From JBJHBP01 sp050485645 (GTDB lineage Bacteria > Pseudomonadota > Gammaproteobacteria > Steroidobacterales > Rariloculaceae), in the NCBI GenBank assembly GCA_050485645.1, contig JBJHBT010000001.1, forward strand, positions 1-64,000: a DNA stretch of 64,000 bases. Reading direction: 5' to 3'. A program made the position numbers and the translations under genes. Below are positions 9,116 to 17,969 of this stretch, piece after piece. Every line of letters begins with the position of its first letter. Position 1 is the first letter of the stretch. The notes under the pieces were generated by a model. That model made no database searches. It saw nothing but the letters and a program-made list of their open reading frames with translations, and had not been told where the DNA came from.

Positions 9116-10078
9116 ATGGATCCGGCGATAGAAACCAGCGGCCTCGTAAAGACCTTCGGCGCCACACGTGCCGTGAGCGGCATCGACCTGAGCGTGCCCC
9201 GCGGCATGGTGTACGGACTGCTGGGGCCGAACGGTGCCGGCAAGACCACCACCATCCGCATGCTCGCGACCCTGCTCAGGCCGGACTCAGGCACCGCCCG
9301 CGTACTCGGCCACGACCTGGTCACGGAGGCCGAACTCGTCCGCTCCCGTGTCAGCCTGACCGGCCAGTTCGCGTCGGTGGATGAAGATCTCACCGGGCAC
9401 GAAAACCTGGTCCTGATCGCGCGCCTGCTGGGCTTTTCCTGGCGTGCGGCGCGGGTGCGCGCAACTGAACTGCTGGAGGCTTTCGATCTGAGCGAGGCGG
9501 CGCGCAGGCAGGTGCAGAACTACTCAGGTGGTATGCGACGCCGACTGGATATCGCCGCCAGCCTGATCCTGACCGCGGACCTGCTGTTCCTGGATGAACC
9601 GACCACGGGCCTGGATCCGCGCAGCCGCAACCAGGTCTGGGACATCGTCCGCGCCATTGCCGCCGAAGGGACGACCGTGCTGCTGACCACGCAGTATCTG
9701 GAGGAAGCCGACCGCCTCGCACAGCGGCTGGCGGTCATCGATCACGGCCGTCTCATCGCCGAGGGCAGCAGCCGCGAGCTGAAGCGCTCGGTCGGCGGCA
9801 GTACGCTGCATGTGCGCGTGCGCGATGCCGAACACCAACCGGCCGCCGACACGGTGCTGAGGGAAATTTTCGGCGCCGACGTGCATCAGGGCGAAGACCC
9901 GGGCCTGCTGTCCGCCAGAGTCTCCCGGGACGAATTCGTGCCCAGGGCGTTGGCGGCCCTGGCGTCGGCTGGCGTGGACCTGGAGGAATTTTCGTTGACC
10001 CAGCCAAGTCTGGATGACGTGTTCTTCGCACTCACCGGTCGGCCGGCGGAAGAACAGGCGGCGGAGGCTGCGGCATGA
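9116..10078 (+). CDS. ABC transporter ATP-binding protein, DrrA type
   Basis: A 320-residue ATPase. Walker A GPNGAGKTT, signature YSGGMRRRLDIA and Walker B LLFLDEPTTGLDPRSR are intact, and a C-terminal extension (after about 220) matches the DUF4162-type tail of the daunorubicin-resistance ATPases. With the permease encoded next it should form an ABC-2 exporter for an unknown hydrophobic compound. It starts 23 bp after the ankyrin gene, so it could be co-transcribed with module 1. Alternative starts at 9098 (TTG) and 9107 (ATG) exist; 9116 gives the usual family N-terminus. It overlaps the permease by 4 bp (ATGA). Confidence 0.92.
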   Translation: MDPAIETSGLVKTFGATRAVSGIDLSVPRGMVYGLLGPNGAGKTTTIRMLATLLRPDSGTARVLGHDLVTEAELVRSRVSLTGQFASVDEDLTGHENLVLIARLLGFSWRAARVRATELLEAFDLSEAARRQVQNYSGGMRRRLDIAASLILTADLLFLDEPTTGLDPRSRNQVWDIVRAIAAEGTTVLLTTQYLEEADRLAQRLAVIDHGRLIAEGSSRELKRSVGGSTLHVRVRDAEHQPAADTVLREIFGADVHQGEDPGLLSARVSRDEFVPRALAALASAGVDLEEFSLTQPSLDDVFFALTGRPAEEQAAEAAA

Positions 10079-10884
10079 CCCAGGCAACCCTGCACCGCGC
10101 GCTTTCCACGGAGAACCGCCCGCCCCGCGCCGGCGCGCTGTCCGCATCGCTGACGCTGTGCTGGCGTGCGGTGCTGAAGATCAAGCATGTGCCATTCCAG
10201 CTGTTCGATGTCACCGTGTTTCCGATCATGATGACGGTGATGTTCACCTATCTGTTCGGCGGCGCGCTGGCCGGATCCACGCAGGAATACCTTCAATATC
10301 TGCTGCCGGGCATCGTCGTCCAGACCATCGTGTTCCTCACGGTGTACACCGGCGTCGGTCTCAACACCGACATACGCAAGGGATTGTTCGACCGTTTCAG
10401 ATCATTGCCGATCTGGCAGCCGGCGCCGATGGTCGGCGCACTGCTCGGCGACCTCATGCGCTACGGACTCGCCGCGCTGGTGGTGCTGATCGTCGGCCTG
10501 ATCATGGGCTTCCGGCCGGAAGCCGGCGTGGTCGGTGTGGTACTGGCCGTGGCGCTCATGCTGCTGTTCGCATCGGCGGTGTCCTGGCTGTGGATCATCG
10601 TCGGCATGCTGGTACGCACGCCCGAGTCCGTGATGACCACCAGCTTTCTGCTGCTGTTTCCTCTCACGTTCGTGAGCAACATCTTTGTCGATCCGGTGAC
10701 CATGCCCGGCTGGCTGCAGACCGTGGTGCAGATGAATCCGGTTTCTCACCTGGCGACGGCATCGCGTGGTCTGATGCACGGCGGTGTGGCGGCAGGCGAT
10801 GTGCTGTGGGTGCTTGTGGCCTCCGCCGTGATCACGGCGATCTTCGCGCCGATCGCGATGCGCATGTACTACAGGGAGCGATAG
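10075..10884 (+). CDS. ABC-2 type transporter permease, DrrB type
   Basis: A 269-residue integral membrane protein with six hydrophobic segments typical of ABC-2 permeases. The family features FPIMMTVMFTYLFGGALAGS near residue 50 (across two segments) and the late PLTFVSNIFVDPVTMPGWLQ block, which precedes the last helix, are present. It is translationally coupled to the ATPase and forms the membrane part of the exporter. The substrate is unknown; DrrAB-type pumps export drugs, lipids or glycolipids. A convergent gene ends 60 bp downstream. Confidence 0.92.
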   Translation: MTQATLHRALSTENRPPRAGALSASLTLCWRAVLKIKHVPFQLFDVTVFPIMMTVMFTYLFGGALAGSTQEYLQYLLPGIVVQTIVFLTVYTGVGLNTDIRKGLFDRFRSLPIWQPAPMVGALLGDLMRYGLAALVVLIVGLIMGFRPEAGVVGVVLAVALMLLFASAVSWLWIIVGMLVRTPESVMTTSFLLLFPLTFVSNIFVDPVTMPGWLQTVVQMNPVSHLATASRGLMHGGVAAGDVLWVLVASAVITAIFAPIAMRMYYRER

Positions 10885-10946
10885 GGGAACACCAGCGCGG
10901 CTCACGGTCCTGATCGCGCCCGGGAACCCGTACCCGAACAGCGCCG

Positions 10947-11435
10947 TCAGTCGAGCCCGCCGCGCAGTGACGTGATGCGCTGTGTGTTGAATCCGAGCCA
11001 GTGCATACGGCCCTTGTAGCGCGCGTGCTCCACCTTGATGCAGCGATCCATCACCACATCCAGACCACCTTCTGCGGCGATGCGTGCCCCCTCTTCGTTG
11101 ATGACGCCGAACTGGCACCACAGCGCTTTCGCACCGATCGCCACGGCGTCTTTCGCAATGCCCGGCAGCGCCGCAGGGGCACGAAAAACGTTGACGATGT
11201 CGACCGGCTCCGGGACCTCCGACAGGCTCGCGTAACTCCTGACGCCGAGGACCTCGCTCTCGCGTGGATTGACCGGAATGACATGGTATCCGTGGCGCTG
11301 CAGATAAAAGCCCACGAAATGACTGGCCCGCAGCGGATTACCCGACAGGCCGACGATGGCGATGGTCTTTGCGCCGGAAAGCACGCGCTGGATGCTCCTG
11401 GGATCCTGGTAGCGGGCGACATTGAATGCCTGCAT
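10947..11435 (-). CDS. CoA-binding domain protein (YccU type)
   Basis: A 162-residue single-domain protein with a Rossmann-like CoA-binding fold: AIVGLSGNPLRASHFVG near 28-44, VIPVNPRESEVLG, a VDIVNVFR strand and ALWCQFGVINEEGA. The family is widespread and binds CoA or related nucleotides, with no firmly assigned reaction. It follows metY with a one-base TAATG overlap, so it is the third gene of a metX-metY operon. That position hints at a link to acyl-CoA or sulfur metabolism, but this is inference. Confidence 0.85.
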   Translation of the reverse strand: MQAFNVARYQDPRSIQRVLSGAKTIAIVGLSGNPLRASHFVGFYLQRHGYHVIPVNPRESEVLGVRSYASLSEVPEPVDIVNVFRAPAALPGIAKDAVAIGAKALWCQFGVINEEGARIAAEGGLDVVMDRCIKVEHARYKGRMHWLGFNTQRITSLRGGLD

Positions 11436-12745
11436 TACTCCGTCTCCCCGCCGGCGACTGCCCGCGCGCGCTGAAAACCCTGTTCAAGATCCCAGATCAG
11501 ATCGTCGGCGTCTTCAATACCCACGGACAGGCGAATCGTCCCCGGACGAACGCCGGCAGCGGCAAGCTCAGCGTCCTCGAGCTGCCGATGCGTGGTACTC
11601 GCCGGATGGATCACCAGGCTCTTGGCATCGCCAACATTCGCCAGATGCGACCACAGCTGCAGCGAGCGGATGAATGCCTGTCCCGCCGCTCGGCCACCGC
11701 GTATATCGAACGAAAACACCGCACTGGCGCCGCGCGGCAGGTATTTGTTCTTCAGCGCCCGGTAGCGACTTCCCAGCAGTCCGGCATAGGTGACATGCGA
11801 CGCCATGTCGTGACGCTCCAGCCAATGGGCGATGGCCTCGGCGTTCGCGACGTGACGCTGCATGCGCAGCGACAGGGTTTCCAGTCCCTGCAGGAACAGA
11901 AACGCATTGAACGGACTCAGACAGGCGCCCAGATCACGCAGGGTCTCGGCACGCAGTTTCATCAGATAGCCGTACATGCCGAACGTTTCGTGAAACGGCA
12001 ACCCGTGGTAGGCGGGCGACGGTTCCGCAACGATCGGGAAGCGCCCGTTCGACCAGTTGAACTCGCCGGAATCGATGACCACGCCGCCAATACTGGTGCC
12101 ATGCCCGCCAATGAACTTGGTGGCTGAATGCATCACGATGTCGGCGCCCCACTCCAGCGGTCTGCACAGGTACGGCGTTGCGAAGGTGTTATCCACCATC
12201 AGCGGCAGGCCGTGCTCATGGGCGATGGCGGCAATGGTTTCGATATCCAGCACATTGCCGCCGGGATTGCCGATGGTCTCGCCGAAGAATGCCTTGGTGT
12301 TGTCGCGCACGGCTGCCCGCCAGGCATCGGGATCGTCCGGATCCACCCAGGTAAGGTCCACGTTCATCTTGCGCAACACGTGCTTGAGCTGATTGACCGT
12401 ACCGCCGTACAGGGCCGACGACGACACGATGTGATCGCCCGGTGTGAGCAGCGTGAATAAAGCCGCTGCCTGCGCCGCAAGACCACTGGCAAACGCGACC
12501 GCACCGCAGCCGCCTTCGAGGCTGGCCATGCGTTCCTCGAACGTGGCCACCGTCGGATTCATGATGCGCGAGTAGGTGTTGCCGTACTCCTGAAGATTGA
12601 AGTAAGCGGCCGCCGACTCCGGATCCTCGAAAACGTAGCTGGTGGTCTGATAGATCGGCGCGGCACGCGCTCCGGTATTCGGGTCCGGGCGCTGGCCGGC
12701 GTGAACCTGTCGGGTGTCGAAGCCGAATCGGCGTGACTCATCCAT
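11435..12745 (-). CDS. metY: O-acetylhomoserine sulfhydrylase (MetY)
   Basis: A 436-residue PLP enzyme of the Cys/Met metabolism family. It converts O-acetylhomoserine and sulfide to homocysteine in the cytoplasm. The PLP-lysine block HSATKFIGGHGTSIGG is intact; the early TRQVHAGQRPDP and YQTTSYVFEDPESAAAYF and the late SVGIEDADDLIWDLEQGF are characteristic of the long O-acetylhomoserine aminocarboxypropyltransferase branch. It lies 21 bp after metX, whose product supplies the substrate, so the pair forms a direct sulfhydrylation route to methionine. MetB/MetZ-type family members are shorter (about 380-400 residues), which makes MetY the better call. Confidence 0.93.
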   Translation of the reverse strand: MDESRRFGFDTRQVHAGQRPDPNTGARAAPIYQTTSYVFEDPESAAAYFNLQEYGNTYSRIMNPTVATFEERMASLEGGCGAVAFASGLAAQAAALFTLLTPGDHIVSSSALYGGTVNQLKHVLRKMNVDLTWVDPDDPDAWRAAVRDNTKAFFGETIGNPGGNVLDIETIAAIAHEHGLPLMVDNTFATPYLCRPLEWGADIVMHSATKFIGGHGTSIGGVVIDSGEFNWSNGRFPIVAEPSPAYHGLPFHETFGMYGYLMKLRAETLRDLGACLSPFNAFLFLQGLETLSLRMQRHVANAEAIAHWLERHDMASHVTYAGLLGSRYRALKNKYLPRGASAVFSFDIRGGRAAGQAFIRSLQLWSHLANVGDAKSLVIHPASTTHRQLEDAELAAAGVRPGTIRLSVGIEDADDLIWDLEQGFQRARAVAGGETE

Positions 12746-12766
12746 GGGTGTTCTCCCTGCCTGCGC

Positions 12767-13966
12767 TCACGGCGCAAGGAACCGGCGAATCATAGGCGTC
12801 TGGCGTGCTTCCTCCAACAGGAAACAGTCGTGGCCATAGGGCGCATCGATGACATGCAGCTCGACCTCCCTGCCGCCGCCCCGCAGCGCCGACGCCAGCT
12901 CTTGTGAGCATTCCGGCGGATAGAGCCAGTCCGAACTGAAAGCAATCAGCAGTGTACGGGCGCGCACCCCGCTCAACGCCCGCTCCAGACTGCCATCGCC
13001 ATACTGTCTGGCCAGATCGAAGTAGGTCAGCGCCCGCGACAGGTAGAGGTAGGTATTGGCATCAAAACGCCGGACGAATGACCGTGCCTGATGCTGGAGG
13101 TAGCTCTCCACGGCAAACTCGGGCTCCGTGAGTACGAAGCGAATATCATCGCCGGCCTGCAGACGGCGGTTGAATTTGTTCGCCAGTGCCCGCGCCGAAA
13201 GATAGGTCACGTGGCCGATCATGCGCGCAATGCCCATGCCGGCGCCCGGCATGCGACCGGAGTCATGATAGTGGCCATCCTGCCAGTCGGGGTCTGCGGT
13301 GATGGCGCTGCGCGCGATGGCGTTCCAGGCCACGCCCTGCGGGCGCAGCGCGTGCGTACTGGCGATCGGGATGATGGCATCGACCTCATCCGGATACAGC
13401 ACCGCCCATTCCAGCGCCTGCATGCCGCCCAGCGAACCGCCGGCCACGGCGGCCAGCCGGCTGATGCCCAGTTCACGCAGGAAGGCGCGCTGTGCACGCA
13501 CCATGTCGGCCACGGTGATGACCGGAAAATCCGAGCCGTAGGGCGCGCCGGTTGCCGGGTTGGTCGACGACGGCCCGGTCGTGCCGCGACAGCCGCCGAG
13601 CAGGTTGGTGCTCACCACGTAGTAGCGATCGGTGTCGAATGCCTTGCCCGGGCCGATCATGCCGTCCCACCAGCCGAGGTCGGACCGGCGGTCGGCATCC
13701 CGCTCCTCGGCGCCGAACCCGTCGCGGGTACTGCCGGCCGCCGGCGCGCGGGAAAACCCGGCGGCGTGCGCATCGCCGGACAGCGCATGACAGATGAGAA
13801 TGACGTTGTCCCGTGCCGGCGCCAGGGTGCCATACGTTTCGTAGGCGATGACGACAGGATGCAGTATCCGCCCGCCATCCAGCTTCAGCGCCCGTGGCAG
13901 CTCGAGATGATGCGTATCGACGGTGCCCGCGGATCCCGCGTCCGAGTTGACTGCCAGCGTGGCCAT
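12767..13966 (-). CDS. metX: Homoserine O-acetyltransferase (MetX)
   Basis: A 399-residue alpha/beta-hydrolase-fold acyltransferase that activates homoserine. The nucleophile elbow GGSLGGMQALEW, the Asp of FSSDWLYPPE and the His of APYGHDCFLLE give the catalytic triad; CHALSGDAHAAGF and LLGGCRGTTGPSS are family signatures. Acetyl rather than succinyl specificity is likely from the paired O-acetylhomoserine sulfhydrylase, though some gammaproteobacterial MetX homologs use succinyl-CoA. The frame is open to a GTG at 13996, but ATG at 13966 fits the usual N-terminus. It heads the metX-metY-CoA-binding operon. Confidence 0.92.
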   Translation of the reverse strand: MATLAVNSDAGSAGTVDTHHLELPRALKLDGGRILHPVVIAYETYGTLAPARDNVILICHALSGDAHAAGFSRAPAAGSTRDGFGAEERDADRRSDLGWWDGMIGPGKAFDTDRYYVVSTNLLGGCRGTTGPSSTNPATGAPYGSDFPVITVADMVRAQRAFLRELGISRLAAVAGGSLGGMQALEWAVLYPDEVDAIIPIASTHALRPQGVAWNAIARSAITADPDWQDGHYHDSGRMPGAGMGIARMIGHVTYLSARALANKFNRRLQAGDDIRFVLTEPEFAVESYLQHQARSFVRRFDANTYLYLSRALTYFDLARQYGDGSLERALSGVRARTLLIAFSSDWLYPPECSQELASALRGGGREVELHVIDAPYGHDCFLLEEARQTPMIRRFLAP

Positions 13967-14013
13967 CGCGCCAGTATAAGCCAGTCCGGCGGCCACCCGG
14001 ACTGCACAGACTC

Positions 14014-14172
14014 AGGGCTCGGTCAGAAATAACTTGGCATTCCTGGCCGCCGATCCATCCCGTTCGGCCGCGTTGCTCGTCGCTTACACATCAACAATAT
14101 GCAAGCGCCTCGCGCCTTGCCGGACGGGCGCCTCGACGCCCCGGAATGCCAAGTTATTTCTGACCGAGCCCT
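14014..14172. mobile_element. 159-bp element with perfect 30-bp terminal inverted repeats
   Basis: The arm at 14014-14043 is the exact reverse complement of 14143-14172 (outer ends AGGGCTCGGTCAG and CTGACCGAGCCCT). The core of 99 bases is GC-rich, with no gene. The size and long exact termini resemble a MITE or a REPIN-like palindromic repeat that could be moved by a transposase elsewhere. No target-site duplication is obvious. It occupies the divergent space between metX and the OsmC gene, so it may carry or disrupt promoters, or act as a hairpin in RNA. Confidence 0.7.
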
Positions 14173-14328
14173 TAGACAACCCGAGGGCGGCGGCGCTATC
14201 ATCCGTCGCTCGTTGAGGGGGCTCAGCGCTGTGCCTCCACTTGTCATGATGCGGATATATCCGTCGGCTACGACAATCCTTATCTATGACAATTCACCCC
14301 TATGACAATTCACTCAGGGAGACAGACC

Positions 14329-14895
14329 ATGACGCAGACGGCGACGGCAGCAGACAATGGCGTAAACGTGGCGGCACTTCTGGAAGCGCGCGAAGCACTG
14401 AGACAGGCGCCCGAGGCGGCGAAGTTCACCTGGCGCGCCACCTGCCGCTGGGTGAAGGGCACCCACAGCCGAACCAGCATTCGTGATTTTCACGGCCTGG
14501 GCGGCGCGCAGAAACACCGCACGGAGTTCACTTTCGAGGCCGATCATCCGGAGATATTCGCATCCGAAGACATGGGTGCAACGCCGGTGGAACTCGTACT
14601 CGCCGGACTGGCCAGCTGCCTGACCGCGGGCGTTGCATCGGTGGCGCAGAATCGCGGTATTCAACTGCGTTCAGTCGAAGCCCTGCTCGAGGGCAGCATG
14701 GACATCCAGGGCATACTTGGTATCGACAGTGACGTCCGCAACGGCTACGACGACATCAATGTGACCTTCAACATCGATGCCGATGCCTCGCAACAGGACA
14801 TCGAAGCGTTGGTGGCGCAGTCGCAGAAGCGCTCGGCGGTCTACGACATCATCACCAACCCGACCAACGTCACGGTGCAGGTGCACAAGACGTAG
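14329..14895 (+). CDS. OsmC-family protein
   Basis: A 188-residue protein. The OsmC fold is supported by ATPVELVLAGLASCLTAGVASVAQN, read as two adjoining blocks with the first redox Cys in ASCL, and by the late SQKRSAVYDIITNP. The usual second Cys in that late helix (SPV/CPV position) is absent here, so classical Ohr/OsmC peroxidase chemistry is not assured; many OsmC relatives of this subgroup have unknown roles in thiol or peroxide stress. ATG at 14329 is preceded by AGGGAGACAG; an earlier ATG at 14302 lacks a good site. Its 3' end overlaps the open frame of the flavoprotein that follows. Confidence 0.85.
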   Translation: MTQTATAADNGVNVAALLEAREALRQAPEAAKFTWRATCRWVKGTHSRTSIRDFHGLGGAQKHRTEFTFEADHPEIFASEDMGATPVELVLAGLASCLTAGVASVAQNRGIQLRSVEALLEGSMDIQGILGIDSDVRNGYDDINVTFNIDADASQQDIEALVAQSQKRSAVYDIITNPTNVTVQVHKT

Positions 14896-14917
14896 TCGCG
14901 CATCAGCGAGACTCACC

Positions 14918-16156
14918 ATCGAACGGATCACGACGGTCGTCATAGGCGCCGGCCATGCCGGGCTTGCGACCAGCCGCCTGCTCACCGAGCGCTCGATCGA
15001 CCATGTCGTTCTCGAACGCGGTGAGATAGCCAACTCATGGCGTCATGAACGCTGGGATTCGCTGCGCCTGCTGACGCCGAACCAGCAGGCGCGCCTCCCC
15101 GGCTGGCGCTACACCGGCCCCGATCCCGATGGCTATATGACGATGCCGGAGGTGATCGGGTTCATCAGCGATTTCGCCGCCAGCTTCGACGCCCCGGTTC
15201 GCACCGGCACCGAGGTGACGTCGCTGCACGCCCTGGATGACGGCTATGGGCTGCTCACCGGCAATGGTGAAATCCGCTGCCGCAGCGTCGTGATGGCGAG
15301 CGGTGCATGCAATCGGCCATCCATTCCAGCCATCGCAGCCGCTGTACCGACCTCCGTGAAGTGCTTCACCCCCTTCGATTACGGCAATCCCGGTCGACTG
15401 CCGGCCGGCGGTGTGCTGGTTGTCGGTGCGTCCGCCACGGGATTGCAGCTGGCCGACGAGATCCGTCGCACCGGCCGGCCGGTGATGTTGTCGGTTGGCG
15501 AACATGTTCGCCTGCCACGCACCTATCGTGGCCGGGACATCCTGTGGTGGATGGAGGCCAGTGGCATCTGGAACCAGCGTTACGACGAAATCGAGGACCT
15601 GGATCGCGCCCGCAGACTGCCTTCTCCGCAACTGGTTGGGTCGGCGCAGCGCATCACGCTGGATCTCAATACGCTCACGGCAGCGGGCGTGGAGCTGGTC
15701 GGACGACTGGCCGCGGTGCGCGATGGCAAGGCGCTGTTCTCCGGCGGCCTGCCGAACCTGTTCTCGTTGGCCGATCTGAAGATGAACCGTCTGCTGGATA
15801 CCTTCGACGCATGGGCGTCCGACACCTGTCGCGAAGACATCGGCCCACCCGAACGCCCCGAACCGACCCGGGCTCCGGCTTCGCCCCGGCTGAGCCTGGA
15901 CCTGACCCGCGGCGAAATACGGTCCATCGTCTGGGCCACCGGATTCCGTCCGGACTATCGATGGCTGCACGTGCCGGTTCTCGACCGCAAGGGCGCTCTG
16001 CGCCACGATGGCGGTGTCGTCGACTCACCCGGCCTGTACGCACTCGGCCTGCCGGTGCTGCGTCGGCGCAAATCCACTTTCATTCACGGCGCTGAGGACG
16101 ACGCGCGCGACATTGTTGAACATCTTGCTGCCGGTCTCGCGCAACGACGCTTCTGA
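14918..16156 (+). CDS. FAD/NAD(P)-dependent flavoprotein, monooxygenase-like
   Basis: About 412 residues. The FAD-binding VVIGAGHAGLATSRLL, the family block ERGEIANSWRHERWDSLRLLTPN, the second dinucleotide motif VLVVGASATGLQLADEI and the ATGF motif place it among single-component flavin monooxygenases and related K+-transport-annotated flavoproteins. The start is a problem: the Rossmann motif should lie near residue 10, yet between the OsmC stop and the motif no ATG, GTG or TTG occurs in frame. The coordinate given (an ATC codon) is only a functional estimate; the nearest upstream ATG is 14777 inside the OsmC gene and the next downstream is about 15139. It sits with bicupin and SDR genes, suggesting oxidation of a small organic substrate. 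Confidence 0.75.
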   Translation: MERITTVVIGAGHAGLATSRLLTERSIDHVVLERGEIANSWRHERWDSLRLLTPNQQARLPGWRYTGPDPDGYMTMPEVIGFISDFAASFDAPVRTGTEVTSLHALDDGYGLLTGNGEIRCRSVVMASGACNRPSIPAIAAAVPTSVKCFTPFDYGNPGRLPAGGVLVVGASATGLQLADEIRRTGRPVMLSVGEHVRLPRTYRGRDILWWMEASGIWNQRYDEIEDLDRARRLPSPQLVGSAQRITLDLNTLTAAGVELVGRLAAVRDGKALFSGGLPNLFSLADLKMNRLLDTFDAWASDTCREDIGPPERPEPTRAPASPRLSLDLTRGEIRSIVWATGFRPDYRWLHVPVLDRKGALRHDGGVVDSPGLYALGLPVLRRRKSTFIHGAEDDARDIVEHLAAGLAQRRF

Positions 16157-16231
16157 TGCACGGTCACGCAGGACTTGGATGTACGCCGGATTTGTGAGAC
16201 AAAGCGCGCACTCGGAAATCCGGAGAGCATC

Positions 16232-17164
16232 ATGCACCACTTCATCCCCGCGGCTGACATCCGGCCAACCACTGCATTTGCAGATAATTCATCCGGTTAC
16301 AGGCGTTTTTCGCTGTCAGATCGAGATTGCGGCGCGGTGCACACCGGCTGGGGGCTGACCGAACTGGATGCCGGAGGGCATGTTGACGAGCACCTGCAAT
16401 CCTTCGAGAAAAGCTTCTTCGTACTCGAAGGTAATCCGGTCCTGGTGCTCGACAACCGCGCCTACCGGCTCTCTCCCGGCGCCTGCGGCTGCATCCCCGT
16501 AGGGATGAAACAGGCATGGCTGGGACCGCAGAGCGGTACGGCACGCTGGATTGACATGAACACGCCGGTGCCCCGGGGGGTCAATTTCGCTGACGACACC
16601 TATTTCCTCGGCCCGCCGCCCGCTGTACCGATCGCGGATCTGGATATTCGCGATCCATCGTCGCGGCATCTGTTCCGCATGGCCGACGATGACATCAAGG
16701 TCGACGCACTGCGTACCGGGCTGCGCAAGGATGCACCCAAGGTCTCAGCCAGCATGGCCACCGCCCTGCTGGTCTACAGCGGCATTTCCCTGAAGATGCT
16801 GGTGGACTCGCGACTGGACGCGGCACTGCACACCATGTTCATGGTCGAGTACGAGCCCAACGGCAATGCCCATCCGCATGACCATCCACTGGAGGAGGCC
16901 TACTTCATCATGCACGGTGAAGTGGAAGCATGGGCCGACGACAGCGTGTACGTCATGAAGCCCGGCGACTTCCTGTGGGCGGGCGTAGGCTGTACCCATG
17001 CGTTTTACAACCGGAGCGATACCACCGTGCGCTGGCTGGAGACGCAGTCACCGCAGCCACCGGTGCGACATTCCTACCGCTTCGCCCGCGACTGGGAGTA
17101 CTTCGCCGAACAGCTCAGGAATCAACGCGCCGATCAACCTGCTGCCTCGAAAAGGACCGCCTGA
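16232..17164 (+). CDS. Two-domain cupin (bicupin) protein
   Basis: A 310-residue protein with two cupin domains. The N-terminal one is centred on GGHVDEHLQSFEKSFFVLEG, and the C-terminal one on NAHPHDHPLEEAYFIMHGEVEAW, the latter with the His/His/Glu metal-ligand pattern. The architecture resembles ureidoglycine aminohydrolase and related bicupins, but no gene context here supports ureide metabolism. ATG at 16232 follows CGGAGAG; the frame also opens upstream at 16175. It overlaps the next gene by one base (TGATG), so both are probably translated together with the upstream flavoprotein. The substrate is unknown. Confidence 0.85.
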   Translation: MHHFIPAADIRPTTAFADNSSGYRRFSLSDRDCGAVHTGWGLTELDAGGHVDEHLQSFEKSFFVLEGNPVLVLDNRAYRLSPGACGCIPVGMKQAWLGPQSGTARWIDMNTPVPRGVNFADDTYFLGPPPAVPIADLDIRDPSSRHLFRMADDDIKVDALRTGLRKDAPKVSASMATALLVYSGISLKMLVDSRLDAALHTMFMVEYEPNGNAHPHDHPLEEAYFIMHGEVEAWADDSVYVMKPGDFLWAGVGCTHAFYNRSDTTVRWLETQSPQPPVRHSYRFARDWEYFAEQLRNQRADQPAASKRTA

Positions 17165-17871
17165 TGACTGACAGACTCAACGCCAGCGTACTGATCGTCG
17201 GGGGCACCGGCGGCATTGGCCGAGCACTGGCCGAGCGCTACGCGTCGCTGGGCAGCCGGGTGGTGATCACCAGCCGCGATGCGGACCGGGCGGCGGCCAC
17301 GGCGGCCGAGATCGGACCTGAAGTTCGCGGCATCCCGCTGGACATCGCCGAGCCGCACCGCATTGCCGACATGCTGACGAGCGTCGGCAACATCGATCGC
17401 CTGCTGATCGTCGCCGTTGAACGCGATCACAACAGCGTACGCAACTACGATGTTGCCAGGGCGGTACGCGGTGTCACCGTCAAGCTGGTCGGCTACACGG
17501 AAATCGTCCACTGCATGCTGGATCGCTTCAATAGCGACGCATCGGTGGTGATCTTCGGCGGCCTGGCGGCCGAGCGCCCCTACCCGGGCTCAACGACCAT
17601 CACGATGGTCAATGGCGCCGTGAAAAGCATGATCAAGACCATGGCCGTGGAGCTGGCGCCGATCCGGTTCAATGCGATTCACCCGGGCATCATCGGCGAC
17701 ACACCTGCCTGGAAAGACAAACCCGAGGCGCTGGCCGCGATCAGCGCACGGACGCCGGGCGGTCGGCTCGCGACCACCGAGGATGTGGTCGACGCGGTGA
17801 AATTTTTGTTCAACAACCGCGGCGTCAACGGTGTCAATCTCGTCGTCGACGGTGGCTGGATGTTGCAGTAG
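17164..17871 (+). CDS. Short-chain dehydrogenase/reductase-like protein lacking the catalytic Tyr/Ser
   Basis: A 235-residue Rossmann protein with the cofactor motif GGTGGIGRA (13-21) and the SDR end block FLFNNRGVNGVNLVVDGGW. At the active site the usual Ser is Gly132-Gly133 and the YxxxK motif reads NGAVK: Asn150 takes the Tyr position and Lys154 remains. The N-terminal NNAG motif is also missing (LLIVAV). It is therefore an atypical SDR that may bind NAD(P) without normal reductase chemistry, or use another mechanism. It overlaps the bicupin gene by one base. A downstream gap of about 100 bp leads to module 2. Confidence 0.85.
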   Translation: MTDRLNASVLIVGGTGGIGRALAERYASLGSRVVITSRDADRAAATAAEIGPEVRGIPLDIAEPHRIADMLTSVGNIDRLLIVAVERDHNSVRNYDVARAVRGVTVKLVGYTEIVHCMLDRFNSDASVVIFGGLAAERPYPGSTTITMVNGAVKSMIKTMAVELAPIRFNAIHPGIIGDTPAWKDKPEALAAISARTPGGRLATTEDVVDAVKFLFNNRGVNGVNLVVDGGWMLQ

Positions 17872-17969
17872 CGGGTTGCCGCCGTGGCCGCGAAACCGGG
17901 CCGCGAAACCACGCCTGCCTTGCGAATCGCCTATACTGCCCGCTCGATGGAGCAGTTGGGGGGTCCGTC

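Noticed and set aside
7764..9167. 467-codon minus-strand frame opposite the ankyrin gene
   Set aside because: Shadow of ankyrin repeats in a GC-rich gene; no recognisable domain.
14302..14328. Earlier ATG of the OsmC gene
   Set aside because: No ribosome-binding site there, while AGGGAGACAG precedes the ATG at 14329.
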